Assembly (NCBI RefSeq): GCF_000238255.3
Contig: NZ_CP011039.1
Span: 2,839,001 to 2,903,000 of the forward strand
Origin: Pseudoalteromonas spongiae UST010723-006
GTDB taxonomy: Bacteria > Pseudomonadota > Gammaproteobacteria > Enterobacterales > Alteromonadaceae
Length of the DNA: 64,000 nucleotides
Direction of reading: 5' to 3'
In this document: in pieces, positions 1-7,609 of the stretch
How positions within the stretch are numbered: the first letter of the stretch is position 1
Layout of the letters: each line of letters opens with the position of its first letter
Made by a program: the position numbers and the translations under genes
The notes under the pieces: model-generated
Databases searched by the model: none
What the model saw: only the letters and a program-made list of their open reading frames with translations
Told to the model about the DNA's origin: nothing

Positions 1-144
1 CTGGCAGGACTATTAGGGCCAAACGATGTTGAAATACGCGTGCCCTCAAAAAGACCAAGCCGAATTATCGAATCTCACTTGTTTAATATCCATTGCTTAA
101 GTGAGCTTATCGATTTAACCCTTTTTCCACAGGATGATAGTTAA
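1..144 (+). CDS. diaA: DiaA-like SIS-domain protein, C-terminal fragment
   Basis: An open frame enters from the left edge and ends at TAA 142-144, giving 47 codons. Its end ([15 protein letters not shown], then LFPQDDS) resembles the C-terminus of the phosphoheptose-isomerase-like SIS proteins DiaA/YraO. In E. coli DiaA binds DnaA and promotes timely initiation of replication. The stop overlaps the dolP start in a TAATG arrangement, as in the conserved diaA-dolP (yraO-yraP) pair, so the two are probably co-transcribed and translationally coupled. The SIS core lies outside the window, so GmhA-type heptose isomerase cannot be excluded from sequence alone; the neighbour favours DiaA. Confidence 0.75.
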   Translation: MAGLLGPNDVEIRVPSKRPSRIIESHLFNIHCLSELIDLTLFPQDDS

Positions 145-707
145 TGAAATTTAAATTAGCTGTTGTTGCATCTATTGTTCTTTTACAGGGGTGTAGCGCT
201 GCCATAGTCGCTGGTACTGCAGGCGCAGTAACATCAGCAACCGATCGCCGCACGCTTGGCACACAGATTGATGATAACAACCTTGAGATCAAAGCCACGC
301 TGGCCTTAAAAGACGACGAGCAGTTAGCAAAATTTAGCAATATTATTGTGGTGAGCTTAAATGGCCGCGTATTACTGATTGGCCAAACACCAACTACAGA
401 AATGCGCGCTAAAGCCGAAGCGATTGTAAAACCAATACGTGGCGTTGAAAAAATCCATAATCAAATTCGCATAGGTAATATCACAGGTGTTAGCACTAAA
501 ACACACGATACTTGGCTAACTTCAAAGGTAAAAACCATGTTGGTATCAGAAGAAAGTGTCAGTGCTAATGATATCAAGGTAATTACCGAAAACGGGGAAG
601 TCTTTTTAATGGGACTCGTTACCGAACAAGAAGCTAATTTAGCAGCCGACGTTGCCCGTCATGTTTCGGGAGTCGAAAAAGTAATAAAAGTATTCGAATA
701 CCTTTAA
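144..707 (+). CDS. dolP: Outer-membrane lipoprotein with two BON domains (DolP/YraP family)
   Basis: 187 aa. A lipoprotein signal ends in a clear lipobox (LLQGC, Cys17). Two BON domains follow, at roughly residues 45-115 and 120-187, each with the NGRVLLIGQ or NGEVFLMGL strand and the GVEKI/GVEKV motif that typify the family. DolP (YraP) is an outer-membrane lipoprotein that binds anionic phospholipid at division sites and supports envelope integrity and BAM function. The length matches E. coli DolP closely. The ATG overlaps the upstream diaA stop, and a hairpin terminator overlaps its own stop codon, so it is the last gene of the diaA operon. In E. coli dolP belongs to the sigma-E regulon; I see no clear sigma-E promoter here. 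Confidence 0.93.
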   Translation: MKFKLAVVASIVLLQGCSAAIVAGTAGAVTSATDRRTLGTQIDDNNLEIKATLALKDDEQLAKFSNIIVVSLNGRVLLIGQTPTTEMRAKAEAIVKPIRGVEKIHNQIRIGNITGVSTKTHDTWLTSKVKTMLVSEESVSANDIKVITENGEVFLMGLVTEQEANLAADVARHVSGVEKVIKVFEYL

Positions 708-729
708 GGCGCAGTTAGCGCCTTTTTTA
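706..729 (+). terminator. Rho-independent terminator after dolP
   Basis: Stem AAGGCGC / GCGCCTT with a five-base loop, followed by a T-run. It begins inside the dolP stop codon and separates dolP from the TRAP genes. Confidence 0.85.
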
Positions 730-751
730 TTATAAAAATAAGAATAAAAAC

Positions 752-1717
752 ATGCGCCATTATTTAATTTTACTGTTACTGCTATTTGCAGTATTCACTC
801 TACACGCCAAGCAGCATTTTGCTACACCCTATAGCGAACGTGTTTATGTTACCCAAATCACCAAGGCATTTGCTGATGAAGTAAATCGAGAGTTAGGGCT
901 TAACATTGTTTTTCATAGCGGTGAAAGCCTTTATAAGCACAATGAAATTTACCGCGCACTGCGCACAAACCAAATACAACTTGGTGAAATATTTATCGCT
1001 CGTTTGAGCAATCACGCCGCTATCTATCAACTCGACAACTTACCGTTTTTAGCCACAAATTTTAGCAGCGCTCAACAACTAGCTAACCAACAAGCCGTTG
1101 AATTACGTAGCCAATTTGCCGAGCACGGATTACATCTGTTATTTACCAACCCTTGGCCGCCACAGGGTTTATTTACTAGTAAAGCAATCAAAACTGCAAA
1201 CGACCTAAGTGGCCTTAAGGTTAGAAGCTATAGCGCAATGACAGCAAAATTAGCAAACCACCTTAAAATGATCCCAACCGCCGTTTCAAGCGCTGAGATT
1301 GCACAGGCATTTGCCACCGGCATGATTGAAGCAATGATCACCTCGCCAGCGACGGGAGTTTCGAGCAGAGCATGGCAATTTAGTCGCTATTACACACCAA
1401 TCAATGCATGGATCCCAAAAAATATGGTGTTAATGAACCATGCCTTGTATCAATCTTTAACCCCAACGCAAAAACAGAAACTGAAACAAATCGTGAACAA
1501 GTATCAGCAGCGCGCGTGGCAACAAGCTGAGCAGCAAACCACACAGATGACTAAGCTATTAGCGGATAACGGCATGATTATTTCGCCTGTGAGCGATAGT
1601 TTATCGCAGAGTTTAAAAATTGTTGGCGCTAACATGGAGCAAGAATGGGCACTCAATGCAACGCAAAGCGAGTTGCACGTACTGCAAAAATTTAAGGAGC
1701 AACAAAATGCTCAATAA
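752..1717 (+). CDS. TRAP transporter periplasmic solute-binding protein (DctP family)
   Basis: 321 aa. An N-terminal signal peptide (MRHYLILLLLLFAVFTLHA) precedes a DctP-type fold. Typical features are the 'SGESLYKH' and 'LGEIFIARL' regions near residues 50-85, the 'DLSGLKVRSYS' segment near 150-160 holding the Arg that usually contacts a substrate carboxylate, and 'SAEIAQAFATGMIEAM' after it. TRAP systems import organic acids using an ion gradient, and this subunit captures the substrate in the periplasm. Genes for the small and large membrane subunits follow with overlaps, so the three form an operon. The substrate cannot be read from the sequence; a dicarboxylate, sialic acid or similar organic anion is possible. 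Confidence 0.9.
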   Translation: MRHYLILLLLLFAVFTLHAKQHFATPYSERVYVTQITKAFADEVNRELGLNIVFHSGESLYKHNEIYRALRTNQIQLGEIFIARLSNHAAIYQLDNLPFLATNFSSAQQLANQQAVELRSQFAEHGLHLLFTNPWPPQGLFTSKAIKTANDLSGLKVRSYSAMTAKLANHLKMIPTAVSSAEIAQAFATGMIEAMITSPATGVSSRAWQFSRYYTPINAWIPKNMVLMNHALYQSLTPTQKQKLKQIVNKYQQRAWQQAEQQTTQMTKLLADNGMIISPVSDSLSQSLKIVGANMEQEWALNATQSELHVLQKFKEQQNAQ

Positions 1718-2171
1718 ATTAAATGCGTTGAACATGAAAGTGAGCATTTTACTCATCGTTGCGATTTTTTTGTTAGTGCTCAGCCAAATCGTATTACGTT
1801 TGTTTAATTTGTACATTCCGTCACTCAATGAGATATGCGGATATTTGCTAATCAGCAGCTTTTTCTTGGCGCTAGGCTATAGCTTTGAACAAGAGAAACA
1901 TATTCGTGTGGCTCTGGTGTTTGAATTCGACAACCCCAATCTCAGCCATTTCGCCCAAGTGGTTAGCTATTTAACAGCGACCTTAATTTGCACCTTTATT
2001 AGCTATGCATGTATTCAGCTAACGCTCGACTCTTATCATTTTCATGAAGTATCGAGCGGTGAGATTGCTATTTTAGAATGGCCCATTCAAGCTATTATGG
2101 CCTATGCCAGCTGCGTAACAACTATTACCATTGCATTTAAGGGATTGGAGGTATTACGTGGACATAGTTAG
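1707..2171 (+). CDS. TRAP transporter small permease (DctQ family)
   Basis: 154 aa from ATG 1707, preceded by AAGGAG at a seven-base spacing. A longer reading from 1620 lies inside dctP and is rejected. Four hydrophobic segments are visible (starting near 'VSILLIVAIFLLVLSQIVL', then 'EICGYLLISSFFLALG', 'VSYLTATLICTFISYA' and 'WPIQAIMAYASCVTTI'), as expected for DctQ. The motif LNEICGYLL is characteristic. The start overlaps the dctP end by 11 bases and the end overlaps dctM by 14 bases, so translation is likely coupled. The small subunit stabilises the large permease and helps dock the binding protein. Confidence 0.9.
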   Translation: MLNKLNALNMKVSILLIVAIFLLVLSQIVLRLFNLYIPSLNEICGYLLISSFFLALGYSFEQEKHIRVALVFEFDNPNLSHFAQVVSYLTATLICTFISYACIQLTLDSYHFHEVSSGEIAILEWPIQAIMAYASCVTTITIAFKGLEVLRGHS

Positions 2172-3420
2172 CCTTAGCGCTATTTTGGCGGTTATTTTTG
2201 CCCTTTTACTGCTAACAGGCGTATGGATTGGTTTTAGTTTAATTGGCGTTGCTTTGGTAGCACTTATTATTAATAACAATTCGGCTATCGACCTGATATT
2301 TGCAGGCACTGCATTTGCGCATTTAACACCGTGGTCATTAATCGCTTTACCGCTATTTATTTGGATGGGCGAACTGTTATATAAAGCCAAAGTAGCCGAT
2401 GACTTATTTAATGGTTTAAGCCCTATACTGGCAAAGTTACCGGGCGGACACTTGCACATTAACGTGTTTGGTTCTGGTATTTTTGCTGCGCTCTCAGGCT
2501 CTTCTGCCGCGACAGCCGCAACCATTGGCCGTATGACTATTCCAGAGCTAAAAAAACGCGGTTATAACGAGCAAGATATTTATGGCTCGCTCGCTGGCTC
2601 TGCTACTCTTGGACTGCTAATTCCACCATCGATTATTTTGATTGTATATGGCGTTGCTGCGGATATTTCCATTGCAGACCTATTCATTGCCGGCATTCTG
2701 CCCGGGTTAATTTTATTAGCGCTGTTTTCCACCTATATTGCGATTCGCGGCTACTTAAAACCGGTAGATAAAAGCCAACTCCTTGCAAGCTCAGGTAATC
2801 CATTAACGTTACTTCCAATTATCTTGTTAATCACATTTGTTATTGCAGCCATCTACTTCGGCTTTGCAACACCTAGTGAGTCGGCAGTGTTAGGTATCCT
2901 GGGTAGTTTTATTTTAATTAAAGCAAAAAAACGACTGACGCTAGAGCTGGTTAAGCAAAGCTTAGTAGATGCGGCGATGACCACAGCTATGATATTACTG
3001 ATTTTACTCGGTGCGAGTTTTGTTACCATCGCAATGGGCTTTTTGCAATTACCCGCAACGCTTGCCACTTGGATAGCCAGCCTAGAACTTAGTAACTATC
3101 AACTGCTAATCTATTTAACCTTAGCGTTTATCTTATTAGGGTTATTTTTAGATGGTATTTCGATTATTGTGCTGACCGCAGCCATACTCTTACCTATTGT
3201 AGAGCTAGCTGGCATCGATCTCATTTGGTTTGGTATTTACTTGGTTGTGGTGGTAGAAATATCGCAAATCACGCCGCCAATTGGCTTTAACTTGTTTGTT
3301 TTAAAGTCACTCACCAATGCCTCTTTGGCTCAGCTGGCAAAAGCCTGCTTACCGTATTTTTTGATTATGTTGCTGATGCTTGGTTTATTAGTGATGTTTC
3401 CAGAGATTGTTACAAGATAG
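2158..3420 (+). CDS. TRAP transporter large permease (DctM family)
   Basis: 420 aa from GTG 2158, which has GGAGG upstream at good spacing; an in-frame TTG at 2131 lacks this and is rejected. It is a hydrophobic protein with about a dozen membrane segments. Family hallmarks include 'TPWSLIALPLFIWMGELL', 'GSGIFAALSGSSAATAATIGRMTIPEL' (split here around residues 102-127) and 'ITPPIGFNLFVLKSL' near the end. It forms the ion-coupled translocation pathway with DctQ. It ends the operon, facing sspB across a shared bidirectional terminator. Confidence 0.93.
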   Translation: MDIVSLSAILAVIFALLLLTGVWIGFSLIGVALVALIINNNSAIDLIFAGTAFAHLTPWSLIALPLFIWMGELLYKAKVADDLFNGLSPILAKLPGGHLHINVFGSGIFAALSGSSAATAATIGRMTIPELKKRGYNEQDIYGSLAGSATLGLLIPPSIILIVYGVAADISIADLFIAGILPGLILLALFSTYIAIRGYLKPVDKSQLLASSGNPLTLLPIILLITFVIAAIYFGFATPSESAVLGILGSFILIKAKKRLTLELVKQSLVDAAMTTAMILLILLGASFVTIAMGFLQLPATLATWIASLELSNYQLLIYLTLAFILLGLFLDGISIIVLTAAILLPIVELAGIDLIWFGIYLVVVVEISQITPPIGFNLFVLKSLTNASLAQLAKACLPYFLIMLLMLGLLVMFPEIVTR

Positions 3421-3452
3421 CAATATCGTAGGTTGTAAAAATCGCAGGTTAT

Positions 3453-3479
3453 AAAAAAACCGGCTATTGCCGGTTTTTG
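3453..3479. terminator. Bidirectional terminator between convergent dctM and sspB
   Basis: Perfect stem ACCGGC / GCCGGT with a TATT loop, flanked by A-run and T-run on opposite sides, so it can serve both the plus-strand TRAP operon and the minus-strand ssp/pet genes. Confidence 0.85.
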
Positions 3480-3482
3480 CGA

Positions 3483-3905
3483 TTACTTAACCACTTTTAA
3501 ATGAGAACCACGCTTTTTCGGTGGTTCATCATTACCATCACCCTCAGATGGTGTTTCTTGTGATTCAACCTCTGCTGGTTCTTCATATTCTGAAAAGTCT
3601 TCAGGGGTAAACACTGTACCTTCGCCATTTTCTCTTGCGTAAATAGCAAGTACGGCGCCAATTGGTACCACCACACGCATTGGCTGACCACCAAAACGTG
3701 CATTAAAGCTTACTTCATGATTATCCATATGAAACTGTGCAACCGCACTTGGGTTGATGTTCAACACAATTTGTCCGTCTTGCACAAACTGCATTGGCAC
3801 AGTAACATTTGGAAATTCAGCATTCACCACTAAATGCGGTGTACATTGATTGTCTACAATCCAATCAAAGAAAGCTCTCAGTAAATAAGGGCGATTAGAA
3901 GTCAT
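3483..3905 (-). CDS. sspB: ClpXP adaptor SspB (protease specificity-enhancing factor)
   Basis: 140 aa. The N-terminal domain (about residues 1-105) matches SspB: 'RPYLLRAFFDWIVDNQCTPH' at the start, 'VNAEFPNVTVP', 'GQIVLNINPSAV', 'ISFNARFGG'-type strand and 'AIYARENGEG'. An acidic linker rich in Glu and Pro follows, then a short basic-hydrophobic tail ending 'HLKVVK', the ClpX-docking peptide. SspB delivers ssrA-tagged proteins and other substrates to ClpXP in the cytoplasm. Its start touches the sspA stop, as in the standard sspA-sspB operon. Confidence 0.95.
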   Translation of the reverse strand: MTSNRPYLLRAFFDWIVDNQCTPHLVVNAEFPNVTVPMQFVQDGQIVLNINPSAVAQFHMDNHEVSFNARFGGQPMRVVVPIGAVLAIYARENGEGTVFTPEDFSEYEEPAEVESQETPSEGDGNDEPPKKRGSHLKVVK

Positions 3906-4528
3906 TAAAGTCGAATCTCGCGCTCAGCTTCAGTTAATGATGCTTGGAACGACTCACGCTCAAATAAACGCATCATGTAGTCTTTAAGCTCTTTGCTACC
4001 TTGACCTGTAAGTTCAATGCCGAACTCAGGTAAGCGCCATAGTAGTGGTGCTAGGTAACAATCAATTAAGCTGAACTCTTCGCTCATAAAGTAAGGCGCT
4101 TCACCAAAAATAGGTGCAATCGCTAATAAACCTTCAGTTAACTCACGACGTGACGCGTCAACATCAACACCTGCTTCAATTTTCTTAGCAAGGCTATACC
4201 AGTCGTTTTCGATGCGGTGCATCATTAAACGGCTGCGACCACGCATAACTGGGTATACAGGCATTAGTGGTGGGTGAGGAAAACGCTCGTCAAGGTATTC
4301 CATGATGATGTTTGCTTCGTATAAACCAAGCTCACGATCGATCAATGTTGGTACAGTGCCGTAAGGGTTAATTTCATGTAACGCTTCTGGCAAATTGTCC
4401 TTTTCTGCTAGGTGAATATCAACACTTACGCCTTTCTCTGCAAGTACGATACGCACTTGGTGGCTATACATACAGTTTTCACCAGAAAACAGTGTCATCA
4501 CAGGGCGCTTATTGGCAGCTACAGCCAT
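3905..4528 (-). CDS. sspA: Stringent starvation protein A, GST-fold RNA polymerase-associated factor
   Basis: 207 aa. It has a glutathione-S-transferase fold with an N-terminal thioredoxin-like domain ('YSHQVRIVLAEKG', 'NPYGTVPTLIDRELGLYE') and an all-helical C-terminal domain. 'YLDERFPHPPLMPVYP' contains the surface PHP patch that E. coli SspA uses to contact RNA polymerase and sigma-70. It lacks evident GST activity in characterised relatives and acts in stationary-phase and acid stress transcription. It is cotranscribed with sspB directly downstream. A palindromic hairpin separates it from petC upstream, although the two regions are often adjacent in gammaproteobacteria. Confidence 0.95.
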   Translation of the reverse strand: MAVAANKRPVMTLFSGENCMYSHQVRIVLAEKGVSVDIHLAEKDNLPEALHEINPYGTVPTLIDRELGLYEANIIMEYLDERFPHPPLMPVYPVMRGRSRLMMHRIENDWYSLAKKIEAGVDVDASRRELTEGLLAIAPIFGEAPYFMSEEFSLIDCYLAPLLWRLPEFGIELTGQGSKELKDYMMRLFERESFQASLTEAEREIRL

Positions 4529-4545
4529 GCTTTCCTCCAGTATAT

Positions 4546-4577
4546 TAAAAACAGCAATAGGGGCTTAAGCCCCTATT
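4546..4577 (-). terminator. Perfect 22-bp palindrome between petC and sspA, probable terminator
   Basis: AATAGGGGCTT and its exact reverse complement form a continuous palindrome at 4556-4577. Read on the minus strand it is followed by GCTGTTTTTAATA. That fits termination of petABC transcripts, or attenuation of read-through into sspA. Confidence 0.6.
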
Positions 4578-4605
4578 ACAAATTTTGTGCTAAAAAGTGT
4601 GCAAA

Positions 4606-5343
4606 TTAATGCACATCTCTCCAGTATTCTTTCTTCAGTAAGAACGCTAGGATAAACAGGATTACTAGGAAACCTAATACCTTATAACCAATCGCTTCTG
4701 ACTGTAAACGTGTTGGTTCACCAACATACGCTAAGAAGTTAGTTAAGTCACGTACCGCTTGGTCGTACTCGTCATCGCTCATTTCGCCTGAACCATCAGT
4801 CGTAATTTCAACAACTTTCTTAACTTTAACGCCGTGTTCTTCAACCTCTTCGAAACGCGCAGTAGGTACACCTTGCAACTCTTGCAATACGTGTGGCATA
4901 CCAACCGATGGGAATACAGTGTTGTTTACACCAAATGGACGACTTTCATCAACATAGAAAGACTTCAGGTAAGTGTAAATCCAATCTGCACCACGAACAC
5001 GTGCTACTAATGTTAGATCTGGTGGCGCAGCACCAAACCATTTTGCAGCATCGTCTTGCTCGATTGCGTTAAGAATGTGGCTACCTACTTTTGAACCATC
5101 AAAAATAAGTTGCTCTTCGCCCACTTTAGTAGGAATACCGATATCACGGAATGTACGTTCATAACGCTGGTACTGCATTTGGTGGCAACCTAAGCAGTAG
5201 TTCATGAACGTTTTAGCACCACGTTGTAACGATGCTTTGTCCGTTAAATCATGATTCGCTTCTAAAAGTGGAACCGACGGGCCTGCTGCCATTGTTAGTG
5301 AAGGCAACAAAGCGAATAAACCAATAATTAGCTTTTTCATCAT
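4606..5343 (-). CDS. petC: Cytochrome c1 subunit of the bc1 complex
   Basis: 245 aa. A Sec signal peptide (cleavage after TMA or MAA near residue 20) precedes a single haem c site, Cys50-x-x-Cys53-His54. The distal Met ligand lies in 'FPSVGMPHVLQ'. 'GAAPPDLTLVARVRG' is the conserved c1 segment. One C-terminal membrane anchor ends in 'LKKEYWRDVH'. It passes electrons from the Rieske protein to periplasmic cytochromes. It follows petB with a four-base overlap in the petABC operon. Confidence 0.96.
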   Translation of the reverse strand: MMKKLIIGLFALLPSLTMAAGPSVPLLEANHDLTDKASLQRGAKTFMNYCLGCHQMQYQRYERTFRDIGIPTKVGEEQLIFDGSKVGSHILNAIEQDDAAKWFGAAPPDLTLVARVRGADWIYTYLKSFYVDESRPFGVNNTVFPSVGMPHVLQELQGVPTARFEEVEEHGVKVKKVVEITTDGSGEMSDDEYDQAVRDLTNFLAYVGEPTRLQSEAIGYKVLGFLVILFILAFLLKKEYWRDVH

Positions 5344-6605
5344 TTCGTTAACCTCTCTGGCACTGGCTTAGTCTTTTCGTTTTTACTGTAGAAGAACAGT
5401 AATACGAAGAACATAAAGTAAGTTACAGTCGTAATTTGTGATAACACAGTTTTAAAGTCTGTTTGTGGTGTCGCACCAACCCAACCTAGGATGATGAAAG
5501 TAACAACAAACTGAGCAATGTTTAACTTGTGGAAGCCACAACGGTAACGAATTGATTTCACTTTACCACGGTCAATCCAAGGTAGTAACGCAAGCACAAC
5601 AATTGATGCACCCATCGCGATTACACCTAGTAGCTTATCAGGGATAGCACGTAGGATTGCGTAGAATGGTGTGAAGTACCAAACAGGGAAAATATGCTCA
5701 GGCGTCTTCAACGGGTTTGCAGCTTCAAAGTTTGGCGCTTCTAGGAAGAAACCACCCATCTCTGGCGCAAAGAAAACAACCCAGCAGAACAAGATTAAGA
5801 AACCTGTTACACCCACAATATCTTTTACTGTGTAGTAAGGGTGGAACGGAATCGCGTCAACGATATCTTTCTTATCTGTGTAGTATTCATGGAACTTGAA
5901 TTTAGCTTTATCTTCTTCAGCAACAGTGCCTTTCTTACGTTTAATTTCAACACCGTCTGGGTTGTTTGAACCCACTTCGTGAAGTGCAATAATGTGTAAG
6001 AAAATTAAGATAACAAGTACCAGTGGTAATGCAATTACGTGTAGTGCGAAGAAGCGGTTAAGCGTTGCACCAGAGATTACGTAGTCACCACGGATCCACT
6101 GAGTAAGGTCTTCACCAATCACTGGAATAGCACCAAATAGCGAGATAATTACCTGAGCACCCCAGAAAGACATTTGTCCCCAAGGTAGTAAGTAACCCAT
6201 AAATGCTTCAGCCATTAGCGCTAAGAAGATAAACATACCGAATAACCACAGTAGTTCACGTGGTTTTTGGTAAGAACCGTAGATCATGCCACGGAACATG
6301 TGCAGGTATACAACAACGAAGAATGCAGAAGCACCCGTTGAATGTAAATAACGCAGTAACCAGCCGTATTCTACATCACGCATGATGTATTCAACTGAAG
6401 CAAACGCGCCTTCTGCTGAAGGAACATAGTTCATTGTTAACCAAATACCCGTTACGATTTGGTTAACAAGTACTAACATGGCTAATGAACCAAAGAAGTA
6501 CCAGAAGTTAAAGTTTTTTGGCGCAGGATATTGTGCAATGTGCATATTCCAAACGCGAGTCATCGGAATACGCTGATCAATCCAATCGATAATATTCGCA
6601 AACAT
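5340..6605 (-). CDS. petB: Cytochrome b subunit of the bc1 complex
   Basis: 421 aa, polytopic with about eight to nine membrane helices. Haem-ligand histidines are visible in 'RYLHSTGASAFFVVVYLHMFRG' (split about residues 85-106) and 'FALHVIALPLVLVILIFLHIIALHEVG' (helix D). The Qo-site loop reads PVWY rather than the PEWY found in mitochondria and alphaproteobacteria; this is a known variant in beta- and gammaproteobacteria. 'WGAQVIISLFGAIP' is the conserved cd loop. It oxidises ubiquinol and moves protons across the inner membrane. It lies between petA (adjoining) and petC (overlapping). Confidence 0.96.
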   Translation of the reverse strand: MFANIIDWIDQRIPMTRVWNMHIAQYPAPKNFNFWYFFGSLAMLVLVNQIVTGIWLTMNYVPSAEGAFASVEYIMRDVEYGWLLRYLHSTGASAFFVVVYLHMFRGMIYGSYQKPRELLWLFGMFIFLALMAEAFMGYLLPWGQMSFWGAQVIISLFGAIPVIGEDLTQWIRGDYVISGATLNRFFALHVIALPLVLVILIFLHIIALHEVGSNNPDGVEIKRKKGTVAEEDKAKFKFHEYYTDKKDIVDAIPFHPYYTVKDIVGVTGFLILFCWVVFFAPEMGGFFLEAPNFEAANPLKTPEHIFPVWYFTPFYAILRAIPDKLLGVIAMGASIVVLALLPWIDRGKVKSIRYRCGFHKLNIAQFVVTFIILGWVGATPQTDFKTVLSQITTVTYFMFFVLLFFYSKNEKTKPVPERLTK

Positions 6606-7195
6606 TACGCAGCCCCTTCTTCTCCACCAACTAAAATAGTGGTGTCATCGATAAATGTGTAAGGAGGGATTTCTAGGTTTAATGGTGCTGGTACAGCTTG
6701 GAAAACACGGCCAGCCATATCAAACTTAGAACCATGACAAGGACAGAAGAAACCATCTTCAGTACCTTCAACCTTTTCACCAAAACCACCGTTAAGGAAA
6801 GTTGGTGAACAACCCAAGTGAGTACAAATACCAACAGCAACAAAGATATTCTCTTTTTGCGAACGGTACGCATTTTGTGCGAACTCTGGTTGTTGTGGCT
6901 CTTCAGAATTAGGATCACGAAGTTGACCTTCGTGAGCTTTCATCTGCTCAAGCATTTTTGGTGTACGATTAATAACCCAAACAGGCTTACCTCGCCACTC
7001 AACACGAATTAATTGTCCTGGCTCAAGCTTTGAGATATCAACTTCTACAGGCGCGCCTGCAGATTTTGCTCTCTCACTTGGGTTCCACGACGCGATAAAA
7101 GGAACAGCAGCCCCTACAGCTCCCACACCACCAACAACAGAAGTTGCGATAGTTAGAAAGCGACGGCGGCTATTGTCTACTGGCGCATTGCTCAT
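6605..7195 (-). CDS. petA: Rieske iron-sulfur subunit of the bc1 complex
   Basis: 196 aa when started at ATG 7195, which follows GGAG at about eight bases and gives the usual MSNAPVD start. An in-frame ATG at 7231 would add 12 residues but has no ribosome-binding site. A Tat-type N-terminus (NSRRRFLTIA) precedes a single membrane helix. The C-terminal Rieske domain binds its [2Fe-2S] cluster through 'CTHLGCSP' and 'CPCHGSKF'. It shuttles electrons from ubiquinol to cytochrome c1. It is first in petABC; its stop abuts the petB start. Confidence 0.96.
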   Translation of the reverse strand: MSNAPVDNSRRRFLTIATSVVGGVGAVGAAVPFIASWNPSERAKSAGAPVEVDISKLEPGQLIRVEWRGKPVWVINRTPKMLEQMKAHEGQLRDPNSEEPQQPEFAQNAYRSQKENIFVAVGICTHLGCSPTFLNGGFGEKVEGTEDGFFCPCHGSKFDMAGRVFQAVPAPLNLEIPPYTFIDDTTILVGGEEGAA

Positions 7196-7609
7196 CCACT
7201 CATCTCCACTATGATTCTCAACACTTGCCATATTGAGAACATCAGTTACAGCAGTTTAAATTTTGACTTTACAAAATAGGTGCGATCATAAATAAAAGCC
7301 TTGATTAAAACAAGGTTATACCGGTCTTCAAGCACAATTAAATTGTATTTTAGTTCGATTTATTTGAAATCACGAACACACAGCCTAAAACTGTGAAAAT
7401 TCTGTGCTTTTACAGAGCCTACCCAAAATTGAGTGAGCGTGTCCTGATAGAGATCAAAACTCCGTAGAAGTATGCGTGAAATTCAAAGTAATTAGTCGCT
7501 AAATTATGCTTTTCGAGCCACATTTGATGCATGCCAGAGTATAGCAACCTGCGGGAGGATTAACCAATGAAATAAGCGAGGAAATTCCTCGCTTTAGACT
7601 AATTTGTGA
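7196..7609. other. Intergenic region upstream of petABC, with receptor-gene terminator
   Basis: About 400 bases between petA and the end of the TonB receptor gene, without a credible gene. It must hold the petABC promoter, but I cannot place a convincing -35/-10 pair. At 7574-7594 AAGCGAGG and CCTCGCTT form a strong hairpin just past the receptor stop, consistent with a minus-strand terminator although the following T-tract is short. Confidence 0.5.

Noticed and set aside
5340..6605. PVWY instead of PEWY in cytochrome b as an inactivating change
   Set aside because: PVWY is a known natural variant in beta- and gammaproteobacterial cytochrome b, so it is not a sign of lost function.
7196..7231. 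Upstream ATG for petA
   Set aside because: No ribosome-binding site; the ATG at 7195 has GGAG at correct spacing and gives the family's standard start.
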